The notes below the pieces were generated by a model, which worked only from the letters and a program-made list of their open reading frames with translations, made no database searches and had not been told where the DNA came from. Positions 45,301-61,950 of a DNA stretch of 64,000 nucleotides are shown in pieces (position 1 is the stretch's first letter; the number at the start of each line of letters is the position of its first letter). This DNA comes from Acanthopleura granulata. Lineage: Eukaryota; Mollusca; Polyplacophora; Chitonida; Chitonidae. The translations under genes were made by a program, and so were the position numbers. The stretch lies in assembly GCA_016165875.1 (NCBI GenBank), contig JABBOT010000002.1, positions 20,662,120 to 20,726,119 on the forward strand, read 5' to 3'.

Positions 45301-48300
45301 ATAAAGATCGGACGACAAGACTGAACTAAGGTTACCGTTGAACACATATTTATGCTGTCAACTAGTTCCAGACAAATGAGGATTTCCAAGTATATCGACA
45401 CTGAAATTATTGAGTGCCAAGATGAAGGCTTTCTCCTTCTTCAAAGACAGTTTCTTAATCTCTTGACTGGGCAATAGGGGAGTTTCGAGTTCGAACTCTT
45501 TTGTCGTGAAAGGTAAAAAGAGTTCAACTGTGTCATGTGACTTGTCAAAAATGTCAGGCAATTTTGTTCATTTTAATTTACTGATCACTGTCTTGCCGTG
45601 TTAGGGAGGTACAAACGACCTGTCCTTCAATCAGGAGCTTCTTAAATTAAAAACTTCCAGCTCCTCAACTTTCCCTATCGTTCATCTAGTCTAACTTTTT
45701 GAAACTTTTCTTTGATGCCCATATTATAGTAAATGTAATCAGAAATAGTTGCCTAACATTTTTGACAGGTCACAGGGTACAGTGGGGCTTTTCTTACCTT
45801 TAGCGATAAAAGAGTTTGATCTCGAAACTTTCCTATTCCTCACAGAGCAGTGGGCATCATGTTTGACAGGTACATTGAAACAAGGTGGAGAAGCTGGTCA
45901 TATGTAGGGTAGCTGACATGCGAGTGGAGGAAGAGACAGAGCATGAATGAGTGAGGGAGGGGATGGGTCGGGGAGGGGGGTAGTCAGGAGACACATCTGG
46001 ATGCCATCTGTAAACAGGCTGGCTGGTGAATGAGGAACAGACTCCATGTTAGCAGCGGCTGTACTCACCTGGAGAAGCCTTTCTGAGCTAGGGCTAGAGC
46101 CATGGCTGCAAATTCCACATCCTCCCCTATATAGCTGGGAAGGTCACTGGAGTCAACTGTATGTGAAACATCATCAGTGACATTATATATAGCTCATATC
46201 TTGATAAAATTTTTTTTAAATTCTTATATCCACTGTTTTTTGTTATAAAGTCCTACTTAGAAATCCATAAACCTGTAAACACTTTCAGAGAAATTCATTC
46301 GAACACTCAACGTCCTAACTTTCAGGAATTTTCTTAGCTAAAATTTTGTGCCATACCTAAACAGTATATATACATATGTTGTTTACTGGATAAGGCAGCA
46401 CAATATACCTTCTCAAAACTTTTCAAATTTATAAACATTAAAGAAAAAAATTGTTGTGCACGCATAGAAGTGCACAAATTTGAATCCTAAATTCAAACGG
46501 TTCAAACACATATACAACCTTCATGACTTGAATGGATGTGATTGCTCTCGTATCAAAATGATACAATCTAATGGTACTGTAAAGATCTGATTCTAGATGA
46601 AATGAATTTTGAATCACACATCAGTACTAGATGCTGCTGATCTACACGCATCCATCTGAATTGTTCAAACTGACATAGACTTCACATCGACATGTTTATT
46701 GGAAGACACTCATCATTGCATTTGCTCCTCGATTTTTTTTTACATGTTTTAACCAATGTGTTTAATAATTTAAATGAGTTTTAAAAAATGGCCCTGAGTA
46801 GAGACTACCATATGATCTGAGGTACACACCACTACAGGAGACTGTGTCCTCTTTGGTGAGGGACAGCTGGACATCCATGGCTTTCCCTGTGGGGGAGAGT
46901 GGAGTGAGCACATCCTGGGGGTCACTGAATGAGGAGCACAACAGGTACAGAGAGGTTGTAAATCCAGCCGGCAGACTCTGTACTCAGGCATTAGCCCTGA
47001 TCACAGTTTAAACTCTGTATGTGATTTATTTATTTGACTGCTGTTTAATTACATACATGTTCTCAGGAATTCTTTTTGGTTACATGGGTTGTGGAGACAG
47101 GATTACTTGTACCTTGGGTCAACCAATAACCTTCAGCAAGTTACTGACTTTGCAGATATACGTACCAAGAGGTTTTGTGCATTTTAGCGACAGAACAAAC
47201 AGACAAATCTTTTTACCATGCCATGCAACTACATTAGCCATGTGAACTATAAAATAAGATGTTCAGATCCAGCGAATCAAGGTGCTATTCTTAATATCAG
47301 CAGTTATCAGAGTTACTCTAGAAAGACCTACACAAGTTAGAAAACACTTTGTTATCAGAGGAAAACCTTTCTCAATTAAATATTGCTTCCATCAGATTTG
47401 CTGTGTTTACCTGGTACTCATTACTTTCCATTAAAGGGTACATACAGATTCACACGAAAGATTGGTTTGAAATATGCTTGATTTAGGACAGATTTTATGA
47501 CATCACTACCGTTCAGCAATAATCAGAGGCTTGCCCCTAAATAACTAACAAAGCATGAAAGATGCTAATGAGACTTCCCACAACGGAGTAAGCCCAGGTT
47601 TTAACGTACGTTTCCTCCACATCTGCTGAGCTGAAGGAGCCATGGCTAGAAGGCCTCTCAACGGAACTTATCGAGGTAATGCTGGGTTCGTGATCAGACG
47701 ATTGAGGACTTCGGTGAGGGCTCCGGTTTGGACTCCTGCTTTGCCAGATGTCACCAGTTCGTTCGTCCTTTCCTAGAGAAAGTTTTAAATCACTAGTGTT
47801 CTTCTCTATCACGAAATGATCTCCCTTGGTCCCTTCAGCACCTGACATGGTAATATCTGCAGACCTCGGACTATTTTCTTGTCCTGAGGAAAGTTTATCT
47901 GATTCTTCTTCAGCCTGGATGCTTGAGTTATTGCCCACCAGGTGTTGTTCGGAAAGATTTGTGGTCAAGGTAAGAATAGCTGAGTGATTGTCCCTCTCTG
48001 ATAACTCCTCTGACCAGGCTGGGTTAGAGTTTGAGAAGGAGAACTTATGGTGAGCACCACTGTAATCAGTGACGCTCAATGTGGGACTCTTCATTGAAGA
48101 AGGTGAAGAACTGTACGCTTCATCATCATCTTCACCAAATGAAACAATGTTTGCTATTTTCTTCTTTTTCTTCTTCTCTTTCTTTTTTTCTGAAACATCC
48201 ATTAGAAGCGGCACATACAAAATCCAGTTAATGAAACTCTCATGTACCAGAATTCACCTCCATATTACCAACACCGTATTTATTTATTTGCCTGATTGCT

Positions 48301-51300
48301 CTTTAACACCATGCTCAAGAAGTTTTCACTTATACGCTGCAGAAAACAAGGCTGCCTGGGGTAAACCACTGACCTTTTGCCAGTCAGTGACAAACTTTTC
48401 TACATGTGATGTAAAGATAAGTACTGGTGGAAGACAAGTGATCTGTCGCTACCATTAAATTGCCAAAAAGTACTCAGGCCTCACAAACAGTGAAAATAAT
48501 ACATGTATGTGTTTTTCAGCATGTAAACCTGCACCCATCAAGGAAACTACATGCTAAATTTGCTGAATTTTTCATGCAGCTTTCTGGTAAAAAGAAAAAA
48601 ATTAAATACAACTTCTACATAAAAGCTGATTTTGAGGATTACAATCAATAGGTTCATTCAAAACATAATGTACCTTGTGCTGCTTCTCCGCTGATGACAG
48701 GCCTGGGTTCCTCCACTGCTCGGGACGTGCCACTAGAAGGTGCTCCTATGTTGATGGGAGCCTGCCTGATAGCATTCAGTTCAGACTTATCAATTGTGAT
48801 GGCAAACAGGATTGATCCAAGGCCTGGAGGCAAACATGGCAAAGGGTATATCGTCAGCAGGTCAGACCTGATACTCATGCATACAAGCCAGCCTGCACGG
48901 TTGAACATATCCTTTTTTTTTTTTTTTTTTAAGAAATTTTCTCCACATAAAATACCATTCAGTGATTTTTGCCCAAAAAACATCCCAAATATTCCACAGA
49001 TGACCTTCCTTAATGGCTGGGAAACAAAATACAGTATAGTATCTGTTCCGGGGGTGTAAAGTTTTCATTTACATTCAAACGGCATGTATATGAATTTGCA
49101 CTGCCAGTTACAGTTCACCCAAAATAAGAGAGCTCTCGTAGCAACAGCAAAGTGTCATACCTGCTGCCATCATAGGTAACATAGAGCTCCTTTCTTGGTC
49201 CCTCAGAAATGCCCACTCCTCGTAATACTGACTGGGGACAGACAGGTACTTTTTAGATATACAATCTAGTATAACATATGTTAGCAGTATTCATAGTTCA
49301 CACTGTATATAACATATGTATGCACAAGCTCTAACCTGAGAAGATATGTATACTAATTTCTTTGTTTATTTGATTGGTGCTTTATGCCATACTCAAGAAT
49401 ATAGCTATGTTTTGAAGTATAACATACCTGTACACACTCACCTGAGTAAAGACGAATTTTCCAACAACATATGCATATAGCGCTCCAGAGAGTGTTCATT
49501 AAGCGAGGCGCGCAACCAGGCGCGGCCTCGCCCGGCATCCGTTACCATGGACTTCAGGGTGGTATATCGCTGTACCTCATGTCTGGTCAGGTGCTCTTTT
49601 ACATATGACCAGAATGCTGAGGATACCAATCAGGTAAACGTATGACCACACTGAATACACCATTAACCCATTAAACACCAGCGGCTGTGTATATCACCCA
49701 AACATACACATGGTCACTGATGCTATTTGTCATTAGCCTATTTAAATTCCACAATGTCTAAAACCTGTCTGGAAGAGTCAGGCTAGAAGACTATGATACA
49801 TGTATACGGGTTTCTCATTCTGAGTCACACTGCTGTGTATTAATCTCATATTAATGGCATGGCAAGTCTACTTGCACATCTTTTAACCTGACAAGTTATA
49901 AATGCAAAGAGCACTGCCATTTTTTTTTTTAATTTACAACTTCAACTTTATGAAATATTCCTAATGTGCTGTAACTTTTCAAATATCACGGCATTAAGGG
50001 CAACAACTTTAGCATCGAAATATCATAGTTGGAAAAACATGTATTTCAGAAGACATCTGGAATGAAAAACAACCTTATCTCACAGTAATGATATAAAGTA
50101 TACCCCAGTATATACTACACATGTTAATATGGTAATACCATCTACTATCAAAACATCAGAGCATTTAGGGTAGAACTTGTGACGTCCCAATGTCAAAACC
50201 ATAAAAACATATATTTTAAACGAAGAGGAGACAGATTAAAAATACTTTAATCTCAGAGTATTGTACCAACTTTGTCAACACTTAGTATGCTGCATTTGCC
50301 CTAAAACTTTGCCTCCGAAAACAGGCAAAATAAAGGTCGTAAAATACTACCTGTAGTGGTGATACTTACATTTTTCCTGTATGATATCACCCTGTCTTTA
50401 AAATAACCCTTAAAAAACTCTGAATCAGCCAAAATTACAAACTTATTAAATCACTAAATTTTAAGACATACACTGTATACAAATATACCTATTTTGATTT
50501 AAACATACATGTGCTCAATGAACTCACTTGGCTCTGTCTCTAAGTTCTTTATGTCCCCAAACACTCCAGTAACCTTGGACAAGCCTGTCATTTCTGTTAC
50601 CTGCCTAAAATGAAAGCATGAATTTACAGATCGGTTTATACCTTATAGTTGTCAATGGTATCTGCATATGGGGATTGGCAGGAAAAAACAGGTGTGTCTG
50701 TTTGTGTACACTATAGCCTATAGCTAGCTAGTGAACAAAAAAAATATCACAAAAACACACTATAAAACAAATTAAAACCTAAAGATTTTGCTTTTCTTTA
50801 AATACACTTCCTGATGAGAAAGTGCCTGAAGGCTCAAGGATTCACTGGGAATACCAGAAAATGTACATTGTAACAAAGATTACATATCTGCTGACATATA
50901 AAGGCAAGGAAATGAAACTTTACTTCCCTGTCTTTATTTTAAAGGGCGTGATACACATATTCAACAAAGCAGAATTCAAATGAGATTTTTCCCATATCTT
51001 TATATTTAAACTACATGTGAGTGTTTCTTAGGAAACAGTAATTATTGGCATGTATGCAGTTGTTAGGCTGACATGAATGCAGACCTGATTTCAGAGATTT
51101 AAGATTTTGTCACTGTGACCAATGACAAACACATCATCGCTATGGTCAGGGACAGAAATGGGTACATACTTGAGTGCTGAGAGAGCCTTGTTGTTGTGGC
51201 GCATCCCATGTTGTAAGGCTGCCTCCCATGCTGCACAAAGACATGACACCCTGAAGAAACAGAAAACACTGATTGATGGATTGATCAGAGCATTTCCAGT

Positions 51301-54300
51301 CAAATACTACCAGTAACTGTCAGCCTGTGTCATACAGCAACAGATTAAAAACAAGAGGAAACTCCCAATTGCTGTAGCATGACCATCTCGCAACAAGTTG
51401 ATGTCACCTGGCACTAAGGATAGGTTGCAAAATAATACGATAAAAATTTGACCATTCAATCGGCATTGAAAGATAGGATGTCAAAAATCAGACTGACAGG
51501 CCAACCACTGGACCAGCAGACAGCATCACTGGATACTTGTCGCAGCCAAAATTATTCAACCGACAGGCTGTTACCAGTAATGATCTTTCAGCACGATATC
51601 ACAAAGTAAACATTACCTGTTATATTTCCAATACAGTACTAGTATATATTTTACCTGGCCAAAAAAATTTTCTTTTGAATTAATTCAACTGATTCCATAA
51701 CTGTTTAAATATAATCCAAAAAGGTAACAGGACAAGGAAATCTTCGTTCTGCCAAAGACAGCCAGGGGTTTTTCTAGACAATTTCTTTTCAGACACTCAA
51801 TGTGAACCAATAAGAAAACTCTATTGTTTCATCACCAATGTATCCAAAACTCAATTTATTTCATGAAAACTCAATAAAAAATTTGTCTAAAACTCAATTT
51901 TACATATTTCATGCATATTGACGGCAGCCAGCATTATGGTGGAAGGAAACAAGGCAGAGCCAGGGGAAAACCCATGACCCTCCGCAGGTTGCTGGTGGAC
52001 CTTCCCACGTACTTCCGGAGAGGATGGCACCATGTGTACTGATAACTGTTGGTGAGGTGGGAAATGTCTACAGCCAATGAAAATTCAGATACTAAATAGT
52101 GAATGGTTCACTTCATAAATCTTTCATGCTGTACAAGACTGACCTGCTGTCCCCATCAGTGGCTAACTCTGACCTTCCACCAAAACGAACTTGACACTGA
52201 AACAGAGGCATACCCAACCACATTCAGACTGTCACATGATGACACCATTAATTTTCAACTGAGAGACATTACCGTGTGTAAACAATACTTAATCATTATG
52301 ACTGTAATTCTTGAACTTGTTGACGTACATGTAGGCTGGAAAATAAATCCAATCTGGACTATTATTTAAATACATATATAAAACTTGCTATGGCACATAA
52401 CCCTAAACATAACCCCAAACATAAACATAACCCTAAACATAAACATAACCCTGTTTGGTTGAACATTTTCAAAACTTACTTTTAGAAGGGACTAGAAATC
52501 CAGTGAACCAAAACATGCACAAAGTATCAGTTATCAGGTTGGATGACCCTCTTGCACAAGAGACACAATTATCAAGTTAAACATCAAGTGCATGACAGAT
52601 GTGCAGTGGCCACAGGTTGCTCTTGTTAGATATATTAGTCACATACAGTCATATAATAAGTAACACATGTACAGACCAGTATATAGTATACATGGTACAT
52701 TATATCTGACAATGTCACAATACAATATAACATAAGTATCATTGTGACAATATATCTAATGATAAAAATATCTAACAGTACCTGACCTAATGGCTTTGTC
52801 TCACACTACCTTTGTACTTTTTGTTCATGCATAGAGTTAAAGTCATGTCACATAACAAACTCTGTAGAACAGTAGTATCCATTACAACTGGAACACTTCC
52901 TTTGTTGCGAATGACAAGCTTTGCAGCTATCCCACATGACATCAATTTTCCATTTTTTCTTGTGGTGTGATAAGGTATAAAACTGGAATCCTCGGCTGAT
53001 TACAGGAAATCAAGTTTGATTTAAGTCAAAATTCAAAACCTCGGCATAATGCTTAGTTTACGTAGCTGGAAGTTTGAATTTTCACACATTTGTCTTAAGG
53101 TACCATTTTGGAGTTGGTCAAAAATTTAATGTCTTAGGCCCTAAAATAAGCTCCAGAATAGCATTACAAATTTTGATTTAAGTTAGAAATGACTTTGTGG
53201 ATTCAGACTCAATCTATGAAGTCACAAATGTACATCAGGCACCAGTATTCATGTACTGTGTACTTTAATATCATATTCATACAAACTTTTAACCACACAT
53301 CCAAATACCCTATTTCTGCAATGCTAACTAATAAAAAAAGACAAACATTGTGTCTATACCTTTATCTTCTTATCTGATTATATATATGACAGAAGTCAAG
53401 TTTATGGTAGAAAAAAAAACAGGCTATATAATTTTGTACCTGAACATCAAAGAATGCTTTCAAGTCCTACAGATGGCTTAAACTGCTTTTGTTAATTACA
53501 TAATGGTATACAAAGGAACTTTCCAAGGAGGTTAAGTGTCTGTACGGAAAGTAATGAGAGGTGTAAATTTACCTGTTTGACAGCATCCAAGAGTCTGGTA
53601 AGGAGAGCATGTCTCTCACTGAGATATACATCATCCCCTACAATAGATAAAGGTATGTACATCTCAGACCTTACGAACTCAGGCATCAAGGTTTTTCCAT
53701 GTACATGTACCATTATCAATCTGCTCCCATCCACTACACACACTGATATGTAATGCTATATTCTCACATGCTGTTTATTTAACAAATAATGCAATCACAT
53801 GCAGTTAGCGCATTTGCCCAGCTGTGACTGTCAGTGTTTATGCTTGGAACACTTATCATTGGAGGCACTCAAGAACCTAGTTCCATTGTGTATGATAGCA
53901 CACATGTACACATATCCCTTTATAAGAGGCTTGTTATCACAAAAGGAGAGCTATTTGTCACAAACAGGAATCTATCACTTATCATCTTACTGTACCCATA
54001 CACCCTGGGGAAAGTAATTTGAAAACCAAACAATCACATGCAAAATACAAGCAACATGTGTAGTAGCTCCACCCCCAGGGCCTTAGCCCTGAAAACCAGC
54101 TGTAGAATCAGGGACTTTTGGTCATAAGACTGGCCTTACACAAGGTAACACTGATCATAACTCAGATAAGAGCAAACATGGGTTAAATTATCACTGTTAC
54201 TGGGACACAGGCAACTTACGTAAATCAGGTGACCCACGGCTTATGACCCCATTCAACTGAACAAAAAGAGCAATGTCTGACAGCTGTCTGCCCTCATGCC

Positions 54301-55221
54301 TGATCGCACGGATAATTCAAACAAGGCTTCAAATGACAAATAATCTAAGTGCATGGGGTCAGTTATGAAAAGATATCAACATGATACATGAGTTTGTCAG
54401 CAATGACCTACGGTAGGGTACATGGAGATATTTAAAAAGTTTGGCTTAAGATTTTGGAACATACAGGATAGTTTACTGACACATAGATCTGAACTACGTG
54501 GGAGAAGGCTTCATATTTTTCATGACTTCAGTCTGAGCACCTGATATACTAATATGTTACACAAAAAAAAAAAAAAGAAAGAAAAATAAAAACATACTAC
54601 AATGAGTAACAAAATGAAGGTTTCCAAACTTTAATATAAAAGTCTACTTTGGCAGACCCACTGGAATCAGAGTTACATGTTTCAACTTAATTTAAATGGT
54701 GTGAATTAATTCTTTGCCACCAAACAATAACCCTAGCAACATTAATGATTTCCTACATACATGTACCTTTACATGTAAGTTTCGAATAACAGCCTCAGGC
54801 CACACTACTACCACATAGTACGCGTCAGGCATCATAAATCGACCTTACCACACGCCTACGCGATCGGCTTGATCGGACTCGAGTGAAATTCTGTTTGGGT
54901 TTATAACAATATAAATTGTGCTAAGTCATAATGAAACAGCAGCAACTCTTTAGTTACGATATTCACTAGCTCGTAATATAAGTTGGACAGCAGCCTACAT
55001 GCGAACTGCAACAAGGCAACGGTCGTCCACGTTATATCAGCATTGAGACTGCTTTGAAAGATACAACACAAAACTAACGTCTTCTCTTCGATCAGCGCCT
55101 GCCGAAATCTGGAGCGAGTGGGTAAGTCAGTGGGCTGGGTGTCAACAAAAACATGACACGAAAATTACCGTGAATTGTTTTTCTTGTGTTTTATAAAGGG
55201 CTTTCAAAACTCACCGTTCAT
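36385..55221 (-). CDS. SNX29: sorting nexin 29 (RUN, coiled-coil and PX domains)
   Basis: Twenty-two coding exons join in frame to 853 aa (vertebrate SNX29 about 813): 55221-55215, 53637-53573, 52196-52144, 51250-51170, 50604-50528, 49616-49442, 49231-49161, 48823-48674, 48189-47610, 46924-46830, 46156-46069, 45293-45229, 44784-44721, 44174-44046, 43775-43687, 43372-43266, 42516-42400, 40019-39976, 38923-38836, 38485-38345, 37084-36945, 36520-36385. The RUN domain is at about 15-175 (LLTRLLDAVKQ; GRGRAWLRASLNEHSLERY). A lysine run follows at about 227-238. A coiled coil spans about 500-670 (ELKQAVVAMMVRKDEVEEQN; VAEMHGELMEFNE). The PX domain covers about 688-808 with RRYSQF, FPPKKAIG and a later RRKMLQMFLRS, the usual PI3P-binding set. 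Role: peripheral endosomal membrane protein, poorly characterised. The exon 9/10 junction was chosen for a strong GTACGT donor and phase, so a few residues there are less sure. Confidence 0.93.
37448..37581. repeat. 134-bp foldback palindrome in SNX29 intron 20
   Basis: ATAGTGCATGCCGTGGGATT at the left end is mirrored by AATCCCACGGCGTGCACTAT at the right end. Inside, ATTATGAGCT pairs with AGCTCATAAA, and AAGTGATGTTCA pairs with TGAACATCACTT. The centre is near 37515. Arms are about 60 bases with a few mismatches. It may be a MITE-like foldback element. Confidence 0.85.
38047..38200 (-). mobile_element. truncated SINE family A in SNX29 intron 19/20
   Basis: A long (TTTA)n tail (TTTATTTATTTATTTATTTA) is followed by TTTGATTGGTGTTTCACAAC and CCAGCATTATAGTGGGAGG. 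The element breaks off before the tRNA-like head. It lies just left of exon 20. Confidence 0.7.
38990..39560. repeat. 47-bp minisatellite in SNX29 intron 18
   Basis: Eight tight units have CACCTGGCTG at 39091, 39138, 39185, 39232, 39279, 39326, 39373 and 39420, exactly 47 apart. Diverged units flank them to about 38990 and 39560. Units alternate AACAACAG and AATAACAG in most of the array, suggesting a 94-bp dimer. On the SNX29 strand each unit reads TTGTTCCTCATCTTATACAG, then CCAG, then GTGAGT. Confidence 0.95.
39595..39800 (+). mobile_element. SINE family A, 5'-truncated
   Basis: Starts within the CCAGCTGATGCTGGTTTCCT block and runs through AATAATGAAGG-like body to TGAAATATTCTTGAGTATGG and an AAATAAATGAAC tail. 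It sits at the right edge of the 47-bp array, in SNX29 intron 18, opposite to the gene. Confidence 0.65.
40180..40320 (-). mobile_element. truncated SINE family A
   Basis: TTTATTTATTTGATTGGTGT, TTCACTTGCAGGACGGCTGC and CAGCATTATGGTGGGTGG are well preserved; the tRNA-like half is missing. It lies just upstream of SNX29 exon 18. Confidence 0.7.
41308..41392. repeat. tandem duplication of about 42 bp
   Basis: CACGGCAATGCACAGCTAGA followed by CAGTTTCCTTTGTTCATG occurs twice in succession, the copies being nearly identical. It is in SNX29 intron 17. Confidence 0.9.
41677..41715 (-). CDS. possible 39-bp cassette exon of SNX29
   Basis: On the minus strand a GGTAG acceptor and a GTGAGT donor enclose exactly 39 bases that stay open in phase 0 between exon 17 (ends ...LRGP) and exon 18 (starts LPQDE). 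It would add VASTYPPRLAHLN. Vertebrate SNX29 has extra residues at the same place. The acceptor's pyrimidine tract is modest, so inclusion is unproven and I left it out of the 853-aa model. Confidence 0.3.
42688..42764. repeat. short imperfect inverted repeat
   Basis: CCTGTGCAATGATAAT pairs with ATTATCTTGCATTGCACAGG across a 40-base loop, with a four-base bulge. It lies in SNX29 intron 16, left of exon 16. Confidence 0.6.
44928..44990 (-). pseudogene. duplicated relic of SNX29 exon 17
   Basis: Read on the minus strand this is an acceptor followed by GTGGCAGAGATACATGGAGA, matching the start of exon 17 (42516) and about 25 bases of its upstream intron, including TATTCACCAG and CATCAGAATCA. It breaks off after about 35 coding bases and has no donor. 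It lies in intron 12, between exons 12 and 13. Confidence 0.8.
47018..47200 (-). mobile_element. SINE family B copy
   Basis: TTTATTTATTTGACTGCTGT then TTAATTACATACATGTTCTC matches the tail region of the copy at 48275. A body with CCTTGGGTCAACCAATAACC follows. It is in SNX29 intron 9. Confidence 0.5.
48275..48420 (-). mobile_element. SINE family B copy
   Basis: TATTTATTTGCCTGATTGCT, CTTTAACACCATGCTCAAG and TTTTCACTTATACGC mark the 3' end; the body (GCCTGGGGTAAACCACTGACC-like) then decays. In SNX29 intron 8. Confidence 0.55.
51915..52040 (-). mobile_element. SINE family A internal fragment
   Basis: GACGGCAGCCAGCATTATGG, then AACAAGGCAGAGCCAGGGG and GTTGCTGGTGGACCTTCCCA, are near-consensus; neither tail nor head remains. 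In SNX29 intron 3, about 100 bases from exon 3. Confidence 0.65.
52395..52455. repeat. short telomere-like interspersed repeat
   Basis: CATAACCCTAAACATAA-type units repeat about five times with variable spacing. CCCTAA is the animal telomere hexamer, but units are interrupted by ACATAA, so this is a simple-sequence tract rather than telomere DNA. Confidence 0.6.
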
Positions 55222-55574
55222 TGTTTAACTTTGCGCGAGTCTCCAACCCCCCAACGCTTCCTCCTGTTTTCATTATTTTGACATCATACCCATTTTACCC
55301 ATTATCATGCTTGTGAACACGCCACCATTTTATTTTGATCACATGATCTACCACAGCGGTGAACAGCAACATCCGGGTCACGTCCTTTCCTATGGTGGCC
55401 GCCGTGATAAGTGAGTGCGTTGTATTTACAACAGCGTGCAATCAGCAGTCATCGTGAAATTAAATAAAGTATTGTCAACTCATTCCACTATTTGTACTAT
55501 CCCCGATACGTTTTCTAACCCATCCATTGAGTTTTAAGCTGATGTGACTCGTTTATGTCCCATTTCAGACTAAA
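55222..55574. promoter_or_regulatory. bidirectional SNX29/RPL10 promoter region
   Basis: Only 353 bases separate the start codons of the two head-to-head genes. The stretch has no TATA box. It contains a GGGTCACGTCC motif at 55376-55386 resembling a CRE or E-box site, CACATGATC at 55341, and a pyrimidine run TCCTTTCCT at 55383-55391 that fits the 5' terminal oligopyrimidine start of a ribosomal-protein mRNA. Both genes are expected to be broadly expressed. Confidence 0.6.
55385..55410 (+). other. RPL10: non-coding first exon of RPL10 with a 5' TOP tract
   Basis: A CTTTCCT tract marks the probable cap site, and a strong donor (GATAA/GTGAGT) ends the exon at 55410. The acceptor TCATTTCAG at 55568 precedes the coding start by six bases. 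Ribosomal-protein genes commonly have this short TOP exon. The exon includes an upstream ATG at 55392. Confidence 0.55.
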
Positions 55575-60517
<4,943 letters not shown>

Positions 60518-60561
60518 AACTCCTGAGCCAAGTCCGTGGTACAGTCTGTCAGCAGCCAGAA

Positions 60562-60567
60562 AATAAA
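60562..60567 (+). terminator. RPL10: RPL10 polyadenylation signal
   Basis: AATAAA lies 45 bases after the RPL10 stop codon, giving the very short 3' UTR typical of ribosomal-protein genes. Confidence 0.85.
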
Positions 60568-61375
60568 GCTGTAGAGAAGAACTGAACTTTCAGTGTTCAT
60601 ATTTTCAGTATGTGCCTGGGCTAGTGTTGGCCAACAATCTAATGTGTTCTCACTTCAGGCAACTAGCCCTTGATCTGTACTGTTACTAGGACATATCTGA
60701 TACCCGTTTGGTAAGATTGCGGCTTTATATCCAGAGGGTTATTCCGGCAAGTTGAGATGGTTTCTGTCAGGCTTGGCTTGGTTTCTTGCGTCCCTAAATG
60801 TGATTGTCAAGGCAAGAAAAGGTACTTGACTAGTAAATGGATTGTGACGTGCTCGGGTCCATCCTTGTTAAGTGTGTAACACCAGTTAAGAGGTTAGTTA
60901 TGTTGTTGAGGCACATCGAAATGGGTTCATCTTCTTGTCGTTAAGGACAGCTTGGAGGTTCTCATCAGTGATTGGCGTAGGTTGCAGGATAGAAATTGGA
61001 GGGTGTGAAAATGAGACTTTGGATGGTATGTGTTAGTATGGATATTTTCACAGTCTTCTGGAGGTCGGTGATGTGTGGTTTGTGTCTGGTAAAAGTCATG
61101 ACATCTTAGAGGTCTGTATAGTTCAAGGACATAGTTCCAGATTTCTGCTCCGTGGATTGTCTTTGATGTGGTGGAATGGTTAAAACACAACCTTCATTTT
61201 TGACGAGATATAAGGGGACATCTTCACTCACATTTTTGTTTTGGTAATACATTGCTAGGAAAAGAAACCATTAAATTATGGATAAATAGACGACCCGGGT
61301 AATAACTGAGCAGCACCCACGCAGGCTATGGTGAAGTCTGGGGCTTAAACCCGAGTGGTGCGAGTCGAGATTTTT

Positions 61376-61545
61376 TTAGCGCAATGACCTAGAAGGTCTG
61401 CCAGAAAACTGCGTATGGTCATGGGTGTCCCCAAAGATCTGCCACGTTTCCTCCCCCCACAAAGCAGGCCGCCGTGGTATAAGTGAAATATTCTTGAGTA
61501 CCGCGTATAAACCCAATCCAATAAATGAATTAATCAAGAATTTCT
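61376..61545 (+). mobile_element. SINE family A, internally deleted
   Basis: AGCGCAATGACCTAGAAGG from the head is followed directly by the GTCTGCCAGAAAACTGCG body, skipping the central block. It ends ATATTCTTGAGTACCGCG and AATAAATGAATTAATC. Confidence 0.65.
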
Positions 61546-61847
61546 CGCTTGTCTCATGAAAGCCATTTAAATACGATTGGTTACAGAAACCAACAATGTC
61601 TAGGCTTGTAAATTTTCACACTTTTGGCGTAAAGACCAACTTTTCATCAACGAGCAGAAGACGGCCCAATATCAACGACATACAAATATTGGTTCAAATC
61701 CAGCCTCGAACCTGAGCTTCTGCATTGCTCGGAATCGGTTGGGATGGGTGCAGGCAGTAAGTGGTCGATGGTGCGAGTAGGCCTTGTGAGCAGATTATGC
61801 TCCATCAGCAGGTTGAGATCTGTTCGACATCTAGCTGTCGGACGGCA

Positions 61848-61950
61848 TAATAATTTATTGATTTACCTACTGGACTCCTGTTTAACGCCAAACTCAGGAT
61901 TTTTTACTTTTACGATAGCTACCAGATGTGTGGGTGGGGGTTGGCTGAGA
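61848..61950 (-). mobile_element. SINE family B fragment
   Basis: TTTATTGATTTACCTACTGG, then CTGTTTAACGCCAAACTCAG and TACTTTTACGATAGCTACC. The copy decays after a G-rich stretch. Confidence 0.5.

Noticed and set aside
46770..46991. 73-codon minus frame reading MPEYRVCRLDLQ
   Set aside because: It overlaps SNX29 exon 10, but its frame cannot join exon 11 in phase; the reading DVLTPLSPTGKAMDVQLS joins both neighbours.
52395..52455. Internal telomere sequence
   Set aside because: CCCTAA units are irregular and interrupted; too short and degenerate to be telomere-derived with any confidence.
60927..61190. 87-codon minus-strand gene
   Set aside because: Open frame without a recognisable domain, splice partners or a conserved start; more likely chance or a decayed element.
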